Assembly (NCBI GenBank): GCA_902493345.1
Contig: CABUPM010000033.1
Coordinates: forward strand, 1 to 21,698
DNA: 21,698 bases
Source: an uncultured Eubacteriales bacterium
GTDB lineage: Bacteria; Bacillota; Clostridia; Lachnospirales; Bianqueaceae
Direction of reading: 5' to 3'
Notes under the pieces: model-generated
What the model was told of the DNA's origin: nothing
The model's database searches: none
The model's input: only the letters and a program-made list of their open reading frames with translations
Shown: positions 5,831 to 16,100 of the stretch, in pieces
Layout of the letters: each line of letters begins with the position of its first letter
Numbering within the stretch: position 1 is the stretch's first letter
Translations under genes and position numbers: made by a program

Positions 5831-7222
5831 TTATTGTTCGCCGCTGTGTCCCTGAGCAATGAACTCAGCCAACGCTTTCAGCCATACTTCAAATTCCGAT
5901 CGGGTAATATAGACTCCGGGGCTAAATGTCCCTCCGCCCTGATCCTGAACCAAGCCCAGAAGATATGCCCGCTGCACCGCCGTTTTTCCTTCGGCGCTGC
6001 ACTTATTGATATCTTGAAAGGTCGTGTCAAAACGCAATGTTACCGAATAATACAGGTCCCTTTCGTATTGCATCAACATCCGCATCATCCAGATCGCCAT
6101 CTGTTCCCGGGTAACTCCCTCAGCCGCACGCAGCACGGTTCTCTCCTTATCCCTAAGGACATATGTCTGCAGCAAGCGGTAGATCCGCACGCTGTCCGCG
6201 TTCTGCGCGTCATAAGGGTAATCCATCAGTTCCTGCTCCGGCAGGTTCTCCAACGGCTCTGAGGATACCTGGAAGACCTCCGTCAATTCCTTAAACGCGT
6301 CCAGCCGACTGACTTCCCCGATCGAATCCGGTCCAGAGCTGGTATATGACCAGTTTTCCTTTACCTCCGTCAGAAACTCATCCTGCCTCCATACTTCGCA
6401 TTGAAGCGACACCTCATACCTTGTATCCGTATTGTAGGTCTCCAATGGATAGAAGGTAAGTGTCTGCGCCATCCGAAACTGCTCCTGGGGTGTCTCCATA
6501 TACACGGCGACTTCTTTTCCCCGTTTGGTATCTGTCAGATGAAATTCCACATTCCGGAACTCCAGCTCCGCGCCGTCCTGTGTATAATATGTGAAAGTTA
6601 TCGGTTCTCCCAGCATATACCACCGTCCGGCCTGCCGCACCTCTTCCGGGATCTGCCCCAGATAACTTAACAGGCTGTTGCCAACCTTCTGCTGCCCCGG
6701 ATAGGGATACGCCACCATCTGATCCGTCCACTGCGTCTCTTGAACTCCCAGCAGGATCGAAGCGTATTCTCCCTGAATCCCATATCCCGCGCTACTTGCG
6801 CCCGGATACAGAAGCGCATACCGCAGAAGCGGCACATGCAGCGCTCTAGTCAGCAATTCCGCATAGTTCTCACACCGCCCGGCATTGACCTCCAATACCA
6901 GCCTACCGCCGTACCCTGCATACCTTGCCCGATCCAGCGCAGTAATCCCGGTAAATCCCCGCGCGGAGACCTTTTCATTTTCGCTGACTCGCCGATTGAT
7001 CGCCATGTATGCCGCATGACTGCTTGCCGCGTTTCCCAATGCCGCATCCACTTCCAATGTTTTCAGCTTCAGACTGTTGCGCAATTCATTTAATTCATCG
7101 TTGGCGCTGTACCGGCTCGACAGCTCATCCTCCTGCTCCGCCGCCATAACGCCGGAAGCGGCTAAGGACAGCACGGCGGCTGCCAACACCAGTGCCAGCA
7201 GCCTCCGCAGCTTCTTATTCAT
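5831..7222 (-). CDS. Secreted CAP-domain protein with C-terminal SLH domain
   Basis: 463 residues from the ATG at 7222. A frame open 15 codons further upstream lies inside gyrA and is rejected because the signal peptide starts at MNKKLRRLLALVLAAAVLSL, with likely cleavage after VMA at 25-27. Residues ~40-160 resemble a bacterial CAP (SCP/PR1) domain: HAAYMAINRR, GFTGITALDRARYAGY, ENYAELL, then GYGI and a YASILLG strand. Residues ~165-310 fit the beta-rich tail often following CAP (GEPITFTYY). Residues ~385-455 contain SLH features (VTREQMAIWM, FQDIN, a GxFSPGVYITRSEF element), implying cell-wall anchoring. The usual CAP histidines are not apparent. The ATG overlaps the gyrA stop by 8 nt. Confidence 0.8.
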   Translation of the reverse strand: MNKKLRRLLALVLAAAVLSLAASGVMAAEQEDELSSRYSANDELNELRNSLKLKTLEVDAALGNAASSHAAYMAINRRVSENEKVSARGFTGITALDRARYAGYGGRLVLEVNAGRCENYAELLTRALHVPLLRYALLYPGASSAGYGIQGEYASILLGVQETQWTDQMVAYPYPGQQKVGNSLLSYLGQIPEEVRQAGRWYMLGEPITFTYYTQDGAELEFRNVEFHLTDTKRGKEVAVYMETPQEQFRMAQTLTFYPLETYNTDTRYEVSLQCEVWRQDEFLTEVKENWSYTSSGPDSIGEVSRLDAFKELTEVFQVSSEPLENLPEQELMDYPYDAQNADSVRIYRLLQTYVLRDKERTVLRAAEGVTREQMAIWMMRMLMQYERDLYYSVTLRFDTTFQDINKCSAEGKTAVQRAYLLGLVQDQGGGTFSPGVYITRSEFEVWLKALAEFIAQGHSGEQ

Positions 7223-9710
7223 CCATCTTTTCCTCACGGATTCTCGCGACACCGACCACCTTGACACCCTTGGCCAGATCGATCAGCTTAACACCTGAGG
7301 TTACGCGGCCAATCTTGGACACATCTGTCACTCTCAGACGAATAATCACGCCTTCCGATGTAATCAGGAGCATCTCCTGCTGCGCCTCTACGACCTTAAA
7401 GCCTACGACATCTCCTGTCTTGGAGGTGATCTTATAATAGCGGATTCCCTTACCGCCGCGGTGCTGCAATGTAAACTCCGACAGATCCGTGCGCTTACCC
7501 ATGCCGCTCTCCGTCACAGCCAGAATCGCATCTCCCTGGCTCTTCAGCTGCATACCGATCACTTCGTCATCCGGATCCAAAGCAATTCCGCGAACTCCCA
7601 TGGAGGTCCGTCCTGTCGGACGCACGTCTTCCTCGCTGAAGCGGATCATCTGTCCCTTCTTGGTCGCCAGGAATACTTCTTCGTCGCCGTCCGCACGCTT
7701 GACCTCGATCAGCTCATCGTCTTCCTGCAGCGTAATGGCGATCAGACCATTCATGCGGATATTCGTAAACTCCGACAGCGGCGTTTTCTTAACCTGTCCG
7801 TTTCTTGTCGCCATCATCAGGCAACCGTTATCATCGTCCAGCTCGTGTGTCATGACAACTGCGCTGACCTTTTCATCTCCGCTCAGAGATAGCAGATTGA
7901 CGATCGCCTGTCCTCTGGCTGTCCGGCCTGCCTCCTGAATCTCATAGGCCTTCAGCCGGTATACTTTACCCTTATTGGTAAAGAACTGAATATAATCATG
8001 GGTTGAGGCAACAAACAGATTGGTCACATAATCCTCTTCCCGTGTCTCCATCCCCTTGACGCCCTTGCCACCGCGGTTCTGACTGCGGTACATATCCAGT
8101 GTCGTCCGCTTGATATATCCCAGATTGGTCATCGTGATCACAACCTGCTCATTTTTGATCAGATCCTCCAGGTTGATCTCGCCTTCGTCATATGTGATAT
8201 ACGTACGGCGCGCGTCGCCATACTTGGTCTTGATGATCAGAAGCTCCTCCTTGATGACATTGTACAGAAGCTTCTCGCTGCCCAGAATCGCCATATACTC
8301 CGCGATCTTCTGTTCCAGCTCATTATATTCGCCCTCCAGACGGTCTCTCTCCAAACCGGTCAGCGCACGCAGACGCATATCCACAATGGCCTGTGCCTGA
8401 ACCTCCGTCAGGTCAAACCGGCTGACCAAACGCTCCTTGGCTTCGTTGACGGTCTTGGAGCTGCGGATGATGCTGACGATCTCGTCGATATGATCCAGCG
8501 CCACCAGCAATCCTTCCAGAATATGAGCCCGTGCCTGCGCCTTTTCCAGATCAAACTGGGTTCTGCGCGTCACAACTTCCTTCTGATGCTTCAGGTAGTA
8601 CTTCAATACCTGCTTCAGATTGAGTACCTTGGGCTCATTATTCACCAGTGCCAGCATGTTTACATTAAAGGCATCCTGCAGCTGTGAATTCTTATAGAGC
8701 TGATTCATGATCACCTTGGCGTTGGCATCCCTGCGCAGCTCAATTACGATGCGCATACCTTCGCGGTCCGACTCGTCCCGCAGATCCGAGATTCCTTCGA
8801 TTCTCTTCTCCTTGACCAGGTCCGCGATCTTTTCGATCAGACGCGCTTTATTTACCTGGAAGGGAATTTCCGTCACAACGATCCGCTGCCGGTTACCGTG
8901 CATCGGCTCAACTTCCATGTTAGCCCGCACGACGATCTTACCCCGGCCCGTACGGTACGCCTGCTCAATGCCGCTTGTACCGTAGATGGTCGCACCTGTC
9001 GGGAAGTCCGGACCCTTGACGATCTCCAACAGCTCCTCGATCTTGGTCTCCCGCTCCTCCAGCACATAGTTGTCGATCATCTTGATTACGCCGTCAATCA
9101 CCTCTCCCATGTTGTGGGGCGGGATATTGGTCGCCATACCGACCGCGATTCCGTTAGAGCCGTTCACCAGCAGATTGGGAAAACGGCTGGGCAGAATCAA
9201 CGGTTCCTTTAAGGACTCATCAAAGTTGGGGCCGAAATCTACTGTATTCTTATTGATATCCGCCAGCATCTCCATGGCCACTTTGCTGAGCCTGGCTTCT
9301 GTATAACGCATGGCGGCCTGCTCGTCTCCGTCTACGGATCCGAAGTTGCCATGGCCGTCTACCAGCATGTAGCGCATATTGAAATCCTGCGCCATACGCG
9401 CCATCGCGTCGTAGATGGAGGTATCACCATGAGGATGGTATTTACCCATGGTATCGCCGACAATACGCGCCGATTTACGATAGGGCTTATCCGGGGTCAC
9501 ACCCAGTTCGCCCATCGAATACAGAATACGCCGCTGTACAGGCTTCAGTCCATCGCGTACATCCGGCAGTGCCCGCGCCACGATAACGCTCATGGCATAG
9601 TCGATGTAGCAGTCCCGCATGGTCTTTTCCAGATCAATCATCTGAATCTGGTCGATTCCATCCGCGTTTTTACTTACAACCGGCTGGTCGTTCTGATTTT
9701 TATCATCCAT
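7215..9710 (-). CDS. gyrA: DNA gyrase subunit A
   Basis: 831 residues. GyrA forms A2B2 gyrase and carries the breakage-rejoining tyrosine that introduces negative supercoils. Seen: the N-terminal DNA-gate domain with IVARALPDVRDGLKPVQRR near 43-61, the quinolone-determining stretch GKYHPHGDTSIYD around 89-101, the catalytic Y136 in AAMRYTEAR, and a C-terminal beta-pinwheel domain with the GyrA box QNRGGKG, one change from the usual QRRGGKG. The box and the upstream gyrB separate it from ParC. The residue at the E. coli S83 position is threonine (T97) with D101 intact, a wild-type pattern in Clostridia. It starts 26 nt after gyrB with AGGAG 11 nt upstream, and its stop overlaps the CAP/SLH start. 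Confidence 0.98.
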   Translation of the reverse strand: MDDKNQNDQPVVSKNADGIDQIQMIDLEKTMRDCYIDYAMSVIVARALPDVRDGLKPVQRRILYSMGELGVTPDKPYRKSARIVGDTMGKYHPHGDTSIYDAMARMAQDFNMRYMLVDGHGNFGSVDGDEQAAMRYTEARLSKVAMEMLADINKNTVDFGPNFDESLKEPLILPSRFPNLLVNGSNGIAVGMATNIPPHNMGEVIDGVIKMIDNYVLEERETKIEELLEIVKGPDFPTGATIYGTSGIEQAYRTGRGKIVVRANMEVEPMHGNRQRIVVTEIPFQVNKARLIEKIADLVKEKRIEGISDLRDESDREGMRIVIELRRDANAKVIMNQLYKNSQLQDAFNVNMLALVNNEPKVLNLKQVLKYYLKHQKEVVTRRTQFDLEKAQARAHILEGLLVALDHIDEIVSIIRSSKTVNEAKERLVSRFDLTEVQAQAIVDMRLRALTGLERDRLEGEYNELEQKIAEYMAILGSEKLLYNVIKEELLIIKTKYGDARRTYITYDEGEINLEDLIKNEQVVITMTNLGYIKRTTLDMYRSQNRGGKGVKGMETREEDYVTNLFVASTHDYIQFFTNKGKVYRLKAYEIQEAGRTARGQAIVNLLSLSGDEKVSAVVMTHELDDDNGCLMMATRNGQVKKTPLSEFTNIRMNGLIAITLQEDDELIEVKRADGDEEVFLATKKGQMIRFSEEDVRPTGRTSMGVRGIALDPDDEVIGMQLKSQGDAILAVTESGMGKRTDLSEFTLQHRGGKGIRYYKITSKTGDVVGFKVVEAQQEMLLITSEGVIIRLRVTDVSKIGRVTSGVKLIDLAKGVKVVGVARIREEKMDE

Positions 9711-9736
9711 AATATATTATTCTCCTGTTGTTCTGA

Positions 9737-11806
9737 TCAAGCGTCTATATTCTTGGCATAGCGCGCGTGCTGCTCGATAAATTCCTTACGCGGCTCCACC
9801 TTATCTCCCATCAGCATGGTAAAGATCTGATCCGCGGCCGAAGCGTCATCCATCTGCACTTTCAGCAAAATCCGGTTGGCCGGATCCATCGTCGTCTCCC
9901 ACAGCTGGTCGGCGTCCATCTCTCCCAGACCTTTGTACCGCTGAACGATCACATCGTCTCCTCTGCCGACCTTATTCAGAATCTTGGCAAGCTGCGGGTC
10001 ACTGTAGGCATAATGCAGTTCCTTTTTCTTTTCCACGCGGAACAGCGGCGGCTGCGCGATATAGACATGTCCCTGCTCGATCAGCTGCGGCATAAAGCGG
10101 AAGAAGAAGGTCAGCATCAATGTCCGGATATGCGCCCCGTCCACATCGGCATCGGTCATGATGATAATCTTGTCATACCGGAGCTTACTGATATCGAAGT
10201 CCTCATGAATTCCTGTACCGAACGCCGTGATCATCGCCTTGATCTCCGCATTGCCCAGAATTCGGTCCAGACGCGCCTTTTCTACATTCAGGATCTTGCC
10301 TCGAAGCGGCAGAATCGCCTGTGTCTGACGGGAACGCGCATTCTTGGCGCTACCTCCTGCGGAGTTACCCTCTACAATATAGATCTCACAGTTCTTAGGA
10401 TCCCTATCTGAACAATCCGCCAGCTTACCCGGCAGGCTGTTGGAATCCAGCGCGTTTTTACGCCGGGTCGTCTCTCTGGCCTTTCTGGCAGCGTCTCTGG
10501 CACGAGCCGCCATCACAGATTTTTCCAGAATCAGCTTCGCTACCTTGGGATTCTGCTCCAGGAAGAACGTCAACCCATCCGTCAGGATGGCAGCCACAGC
10601 GCCGCGCGCTTCCGCGTTGCCGAGCTTCTGCTTGGTCTGTCCCTCAAACTGCGGTTCGCCGATCTTAACACTGATTACGGCTGTCAGTCCTTCCCGCACA
10701 TCCTCACCGGCCAGATTCTTATCGTTATTCTTGAGAATACCATTTTTACGCGCGTAATCATTGAGTACCTGCGTAAACGCCATGCGGAACCCCACCAGAT
10801 GCGTACCGCCTTCCGGCGTATTGACATTGTTTACATAGGTAAACATATTTTCGTTGTAGCTGTCATTATGCTGGAACGCGATCTCAACATAAACACCGTT
10901 CTTGGTGCCTTCAGCATACATGATCTTATCATACAGCGGCTCTTTGTTCTGATTGGAATACGCTACAAACTCCCGGATTCCGCCCTCATAATGGAACTGC
11001 TCCTTCTGCTCCTGGCCGGGGCGCTTATCCTCCAGCTCAATCTTTAACCCCTTGGTCAGGAACGCGGTCTCCCGCATGCGGTTCTTCAGGATCTCATAGT
11101 CAAAAACCACTTCATCAAAAATCTCATCATCCGGCAGAAAGTCTACCCGTGTTCCGGTAATCTCTGTCTTGCCGACAACCTTCAGCGGATACAGCGTATG
11201 CCCCCGTTCAAACTCTACCTCGTAGATCTTGCCGTTCTGATACACCGTAACCTTCACATGCTTGGACAGCGCGTTCACAACGGACGCGCCTACACCATGC
11301 AGGCCTCCGGAGACCTTATATCCGCCGCCGTCAAACTTACCGCCTGCGTGCAGGATTGTATACGCGACCTCTACGCTGCTGATTCCAGCCTGCGGATGGA
11401 TCCCTGTCGGGATGCCTCGTCCGTTATCCTGCACCGTGATCGAATTGTCTTCATTGATGCATACATAGATCTTGGTACAGTAACCTGCCAACGCTTCATC
11501 GACCGCGTTGTCCACAATCTCATATACCAGATGATGCAGACCTCTGGAGGAGGTGCTGCCAATATACATACCCGGCCTGCGGCGTACCGCTTCCAGCCCT
11601 TCCAGGATCTGAATCTGCGAAGCGCCGTACTCTCCCGTTACCTTAAAATCCGCTTCTTCACTGCCGGGTTCATGAAAATTCTCAGTATCTACGTTAGGAT
11701 CATCCTCATGATCCTCTGCCAGACCTTCTACTATGCTCCGGGCCGCCAGATCCTCCTGATCCAATTCAGGATCCTGTGCGCTGCCTTTTCGCTCTCTTTT
11801 TTTCAT
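9737..11806 (-). CDS. gyrB: DNA gyrase subunit B
   Basis: 689 residues from the ATG at 11806, which has AAAAGGAG 9 nt upstream; an in-frame GTG at 11851 lacks a ribosome site. GyrB supplies the ATPase and TOPRIM parts of gyrase. Seen: EGLEAVRRRPGMYIGST near 69-85, GHKL motifs EIVDNAVDEAL, DNGRGIP and GGLHGVGASVVNAL, the TOPRIM EGNSAGG, the metal-binding MTDADVDGAHI and the C-terminal QRYKGLGEM. The QIQILEG motif lies about 52 residues further in than in Bacillus GyrB, so there is an acidic N-terminal extension (residues ~10-58). The gene has its own promoter at 11879-11907 and leads the minus-strand block. Confidence 0.98.
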   Translation of the reverse strand: MKKRERKGSAQDPELDQEDLAARSIVEGLAEDHEDDPNVDTENFHEPGSEEADFKVTGEYGASQIQILEGLEAVRRRPGMYIGSTSSRGLHHLVYEIVDNAVDEALAGYCTKIYVCINEDNSITVQDNGRGIPTGIHPQAGISSVEVAYTILHAGGKFDGGGYKVSGGLHGVGASVVNALSKHVKVTVYQNGKIYEVEFERGHTLYPLKVVGKTEITGTRVDFLPDDEIFDEVVFDYEILKNRMRETAFLTKGLKIELEDKRPGQEQKEQFHYEGGIREFVAYSNQNKEPLYDKIMYAEGTKNGVYVEIAFQHNDSYNENMFTYVNNVNTPEGGTHLVGFRMAFTQVLNDYARKNGILKNNDKNLAGEDVREGLTAVISVKIGEPQFEGQTKQKLGNAEARGAVAAILTDGLTFFLEQNPKVAKLILEKSVMAARARDAARKARETTRRKNALDSNSLPGKLADCSDRDPKNCEIYIVEGNSAGGSAKNARSRQTQAILPLRGKILNVEKARLDRILGNAEIKAMITAFGTGIHEDFDISKLRYDKIIIMTDADVDGAHIRTLMLTFFFRFMPQLIEQGHVYIAQPPLFRVEKKKELHYAYSDPQLAKILNKVGRGDDVIVQRYKGLGEMDADQLWETTMDPANRILLKVQMDDASAADQIFTMLMGDKVEPRKEFIEQHARYAKNIDA

Positions 11807-11878
11807 TCTGTCGTACTCCTTTTCTCTTCTATAGATGGGTCTGAACGACACATCCGTGCCTAAACCTTTAACTATTTA

Positions 11879-11907
11879 ATTATAGCATAAAACATGGGTA
11901 AAATCAA
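11879..11907 (-). promoter_or_regulatory. gyrB promoter
   Basis: On the minus strand TTGATT (11907-11902), a 17-bp spacer and TATAAT (11884-11879) with the extended TGC before the -10. It predicts a start near 11872 and a ~66-nt leader. It is back to back with the plus-strand promoter at 11942-11970. Confidence 0.8.
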
Positions 11908-11941
11908 GGTTTTTTGCGGATTTCAGCCCTTAAAAAGCCCA

Positions 11942-11970
11942 TTGCCATTCCGATTCCGGCATGCTATAAT
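11942..11970 (+). promoter_or_regulatory. Promoter of the WG-lipoprotein / ABC transporter unit
   Basis: TTGCCA (11942-11947), a 17-bp spacer and TATAAT (11965-11970) preceded by TGC (extended -10). The predicted start is about 33 nt before the lipoprotein ATG. The two divergent -35 boxes are only 34 bp apart. Confidence 0.8.
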
Positions 11971-12009
11971 AGGCCTGTAAATCGTTCAATTCACAAGGAG
12001 GATCTCTTA

Positions 12010-13077
12010 ATGAAACGTTTCATAGCTTATATTATCTGTCTCCTGTTCTTTGCCCTTTCCGCCTGCAATTCCAATCCGTCAGGCGACTCTTCTGCCCCAG
12101 AATCCACTCCATCGGACAGCCTCGTTTCGGTGCCTTCGGTGCCGGACCCTGTCCCGGATTCTCTGCCTGAGGATTCTTCCGTTTCCGAATCCTCCGAGGA
12201 CAGCATCCCCGCTCCGGTGATTCCGCCGTCTTCGGATGCTTTTACCTGGATCACCCAGCCGACCATACCGGTCGATATGATGCTTCCCATAAGGGACGCG
12301 GATCGCCCCGGATATTTCTCTCCCTCCTCCTCTATTTGTTTTATAGAAAAAGGGCTGATGGGATTAATGGATCCTTCCGGCCAGGTGCTTCTGCCCGCGG
12401 AATATGTCGATATCTGCTACAGCCGCTCTCAAGGCGGGCTGATCGCCCTGAAAGATGGTTCCACCGTTTACAAGCGTCTGAATAACCAATATCAGGAGGT
12501 TTTCGACGTAGAATATGATCCACGACAGCTCACCGCCGAGACAGTTTATCTGTGGGATGCGCAGAACCATGTGATTCTGGATACCTCCCATGCCAACGCC
12601 GTCTATGACGGAACCGAATTTGTCGTTGTCCGTGAATCTGCCGACAGTACGCTCTATGCCATCGGCAACGCGGATGGTCTGTCTACGGACTTTTCTTATA
12701 CCGGATTCGGCCCTACCGGACTGCTCGGGCAGTTTTATTTGCAGGACGATATCGGTTGGCATCTGGTTTCTCCCTCCGGCGACGATCTTTTGATGGGATT
12801 CCGGATTCAGGCACGGCTGCAGCGGCAGTTCAGCTTAAACCGTGACAAATCCGCGTCCATCACTTATATCGAAGCCGCGCCGTATCCCTGTTCTGAAGGA
12901 ATTTATACGCTGCAAAATGCAGAGACTAGCCTCTGGGGCTTCTATGACGCTTCCGGAGAAGCCGTGACGGATTGTATCTTTGAGGATGCCAGCCCGGTAT
13001 CTCTGGGCCGCGCCTGGGTACAGTGGAACGGCTTTTGGGGATTGATCGAGCTGAATCTCGGCGTCAGCGTCGGCTGA
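12010..13077 (+). CDS. Putative WG-repeat lipoprotein
   Basis: 355 residues from the ATG at 12010, chosen because AAGGAGG (11995-12001) lies 8 nt upstream and the signal peptide begins MKRFIAYIICLLFFALSAC; a frame opening at 11914 would start upstream of the promoter. The lipobox LSAC puts the lipidated cysteine at residue 19, so the protein should sit on the outer face of the membrane. Residues 20-75 are a Ser/Pro/Glu-rich linker. The rest has WG-repeat-like units: GLMGLMDPSGQVLLPAEY, LWGFYDASGEAVTDC and a final NGFWGLIEL, a beta-rich fold of unknown ligand. It is 32 nt upstream of the ABC fusion protein, so it may be an accessory or sensor for that transporter (inference). Confidence 0.8.
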   Translation: MKRFIAYIICLLFFALSACNSNPSGDSSAPESTPSDSLVSVPSVPDPVPDSLPEDSSVSESSEDSIPAPVIPPSSDAFTWITQPTIPVDMMLPIRDADRPGYFSPSSSICFIEKGLMGLMDPSGQVLLPAEYVDICYSRSQGGLIALKDGSTVYKRLNNQYQEVFDVEYDPRQLTAETVYLWDAQNHVILDTSHANAVYDGTEFVVVRESADSTLYAIGNADGLSTDFSYTGFGPTGLLGQFYLQDDIGWHLVSPSGDDLLMGFRIQARLQRQFSLNRDKSASITYIEAAPYPCSEGIYTLQNAETSLWGFYDASGEAVTDCIFEDASPVSLGRAWVQWNGFWGLIELNLGVSVG

Positions 13078-13109
13078 TCCACTACAGATAGAAAAAAGGA
13101 GATTACAAA

Positions 13110-16100
13110 TTGTTAGAATTAAAAAATATTACCAAAGAGTACTCCACCGGCGATGAGCCGGTAGAGGCTCTGCGCGGCATCAGTCTGCAATTCCGCGATT
13201 CAGAATTTGTCTCGATCCTCGGCCCTTCCGGCTGCGGAAAAACCACGATGCTGAACATCATCGGCGGTCTGGACCAATATACGACCGGAGACCTGATCAT
13301 CAACGGCCGTTCTACCAAGGACTTTCGGGATCGGGATTGGGACGGTTACCGCAACCACTCTATCGGGTTCATTTTTCAAAGCTATAATCTGATTCCGCAT
13401 CAGACCGTATTGCAAAATGTGGAACTGGCGCTGACACTCTCCGGCGTCTCCAAGTCAGGGCGTCGGGAGCGTGCTAAAAAGGCTCTGGAACAGGTCGGCC
13501 TCGCGAACCAGCTGAAAAAGAAACCCAGTGAAATGTCTGGAGGCCAGATGCAGCGTGTCGCCATTGCCCGCGCCATCGTCAACAATCCTGACATTATCCT
13601 GGCCGATGAACCCACCGGAGCGCTGGACACCGAGACCAGCATTCAGGTCATGGAAATCCTGAAAGAGATCTCTAAGGACCGTCTGGTCATCATGGTCACA
13701 CACAATCCGGAATTGGCGGAACGGTATTCCACCCGAATTGTCCGTGTACTGGACGGAAAAATCACCAGCGACTCCCGTCCGCTCTCCAAAGCGGAGCTGC
13801 AGGCACAGCTTGCAGAGGATCAGAAAAAAAGCACGGCCGCTGTCAGTAAGAAGAAGCCGTCCATGTCCTTTCCTACCGCTTTTCACCTATCCTTAAAGAA
13901 TCTTTTTACCAAAAAGGGACGCACGCTCCTGACCTCCTTTGCCGGGAGCATCGGCATCATCGGCATCGCGCTGATTCTGGCGGTCTCCCAGGGTACAACC
14001 TCCTATATCAACGCGATCCAGGAGGACACGCTCTCTTCTTATCCCATCACGCTGGAAGCGCAATCCATGGATCTCAGCACACTCATGTCCGCTTTTATCG
14101 GCGCCGCGCACTCCAATATCTCGCATGAAAACGACGCTGTATATCAAAAGCCCATGGTGTACGACATGGTAAACGCACTGAGTTCCTCCAACTCAACCGA
14201 GAACGACCTGAAGTCCTTCAAGAAGTATCTGGAGGAAACGCTTGCGGATTCCGATTCTTCTGTATTGCAGGAGGCGCTGAGCGGAGTACAGTATACCTAT
14301 GACACAAACCTAATGGTCTATACCAAGAACATTGACGGAGATATTATCCATTCCGATTCTCAGGATCTGATGCGCGACCTTCTCCTCGAATACTTCGGTA
14401 TGGATCTGTCGTCCATGATGAATATGAGTGAAGAATACGGAATGTCCGCTATGGCTTCCATGTCTCCGGCATCTTCCTCCATGACTCTCTGGCAGGAGAT
14501 GCTCAGCGGCAATGACGGAGAACTGATCAATCCCTTACTCAAAAAACAATACGACGTAGTCTATGGTTCCTGGCCTACCGCTTATAATGAAATCGTATTG
14601 GTGCTGGATGAAAACAATGAGATCGACGACATGGCCCTCTACGCTCTTGGACTTATCTCCAAGGAAGATATGGATGACGTCATGAAGGCTGCTGTCGATA
14701 AGTCCGACATCACTGTTCCGGAAAAGCACTGGTCCTATGTGGAGCTGTGCGATATAGAGTTCCGCGTGATTTTGAACTCCAACTGCTACACGCTGGATGA
14801 GCATACCGGTCTGTACACCGACCTCCGGTCTACCAGCGCCGGTCTGAAGTATCTCTACGATAACGCGGTTCCTCTGAAGATCTCCGGTGTGATCCGTCCC
14901 AGCAAGGACGCTGTTTCCACGATGCTCTCCGGCCCCATCGGATACACAGGCGAGCTGACACGGTATATTGTACGTCAGTCTGCCGACTCTCCGGCCCTTC
15001 TTGCTCAGCAGGATTCTCCAGGCACTGACATCTTCACTGGCCTTCCCTTCCGTGAAGCTGCCTCTGATCTGTCCGATACTCAAAAAGAAGCGGATTTTCG
15101 CGCCTATATCGCCAACTTAAGCGAAGCAGATGCCGCAAATATTTATACGCAGATTCTGTGCATTCCCTCTTCCTCCGAGATCGACAGCTTTGTATCCCAG
15201 ACCTTAGGTTCCATGACCCGCGCGGACCTGGAATCCGCCATGCTGGCAGCCATGAGCAATGAAACCGGCATGAACTCGGATGAGCTTCTGTCCTATATGC
15301 GCTCCATGAGCGACGAGGATCTGACGGAACTGTTCACACAGGCTCTTGAGGCGCAGTACAAAGCGCAATATGCGGAACAGGTACGCGCACAGCTCGCTGC
15401 CATGACCGTCCCGCAGCTTGCCGCGGCCTTCACCGCCGAAGCGACCAATTATACCACGGAACAATGCGCCGCTTATTATGATGAGGTTATGAACTTCTCG
15501 GATTCCACTTATGAGGACAATCTGCAGACTCTCGGCTATGTGGACCTTGACAGTCCTTCTTCGATCAATCTGTACGCCTCTTCTTTTGAAGACAAGGACA
15601 CTTTAGAGGATATGATCGCCCAATATAACGAGACCGTGGACGATCTGTCCAAAATCGAATATACGGACTATGTCGGTTTGATGATGTCCTCTGTCACTTC
15701 TATCATCAACGCCATCACCTATGTCCTGATCGCTTTTGTCGCTGTCTCTCTGATCGTTTCTTCGATTATGATCGGCGTCATCACATTGATCTCCGTACAG
15801 GAACGCACCAAAGAAATCGGTATCCTGCGTGCTATCGGCGCATCCAAGCGCAATGTGTCCAGCATGTTCAATGCCGAGACCGTGATCATCGGTTTTACCT
15901 CCGGTGCGCTCGGCGTTCTGGTGACCTATCTTCTGTGCCTGCCGATCAACTGGATCCTACAGAGTCTTACCGGAATTCACTCCCTCAGCGCGTACCTCCC
16001 TGTTCCTGCCGCGGTTGCTCTGATCCTGATCAGCATGGCTCTGACATTGATCTCCGGCATCATTCCTTCCAGGAGCGCTGCCAAAAAAGATCCCGTAGTC

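Noticed and set aside
7223..7267. Upstream start for the CAP/SLH protein
   Set aside because: It would put 15 basic residues before a clean signal peptide and lie wholly within gyrA.
9340..9440. Possible quinolone-resistance change in gyrA (Thr at the Ser83 position)
   Set aside because: Thr here is the normal residue in many Clostridia, and the Asp at the second hotspot is intact.
11807..11851. Upstream GTG start of gyrB
   Set aside because: No ribosome site; AAAAGGAG sits correctly before the ATG at 11806 and falls inside the longer frame.
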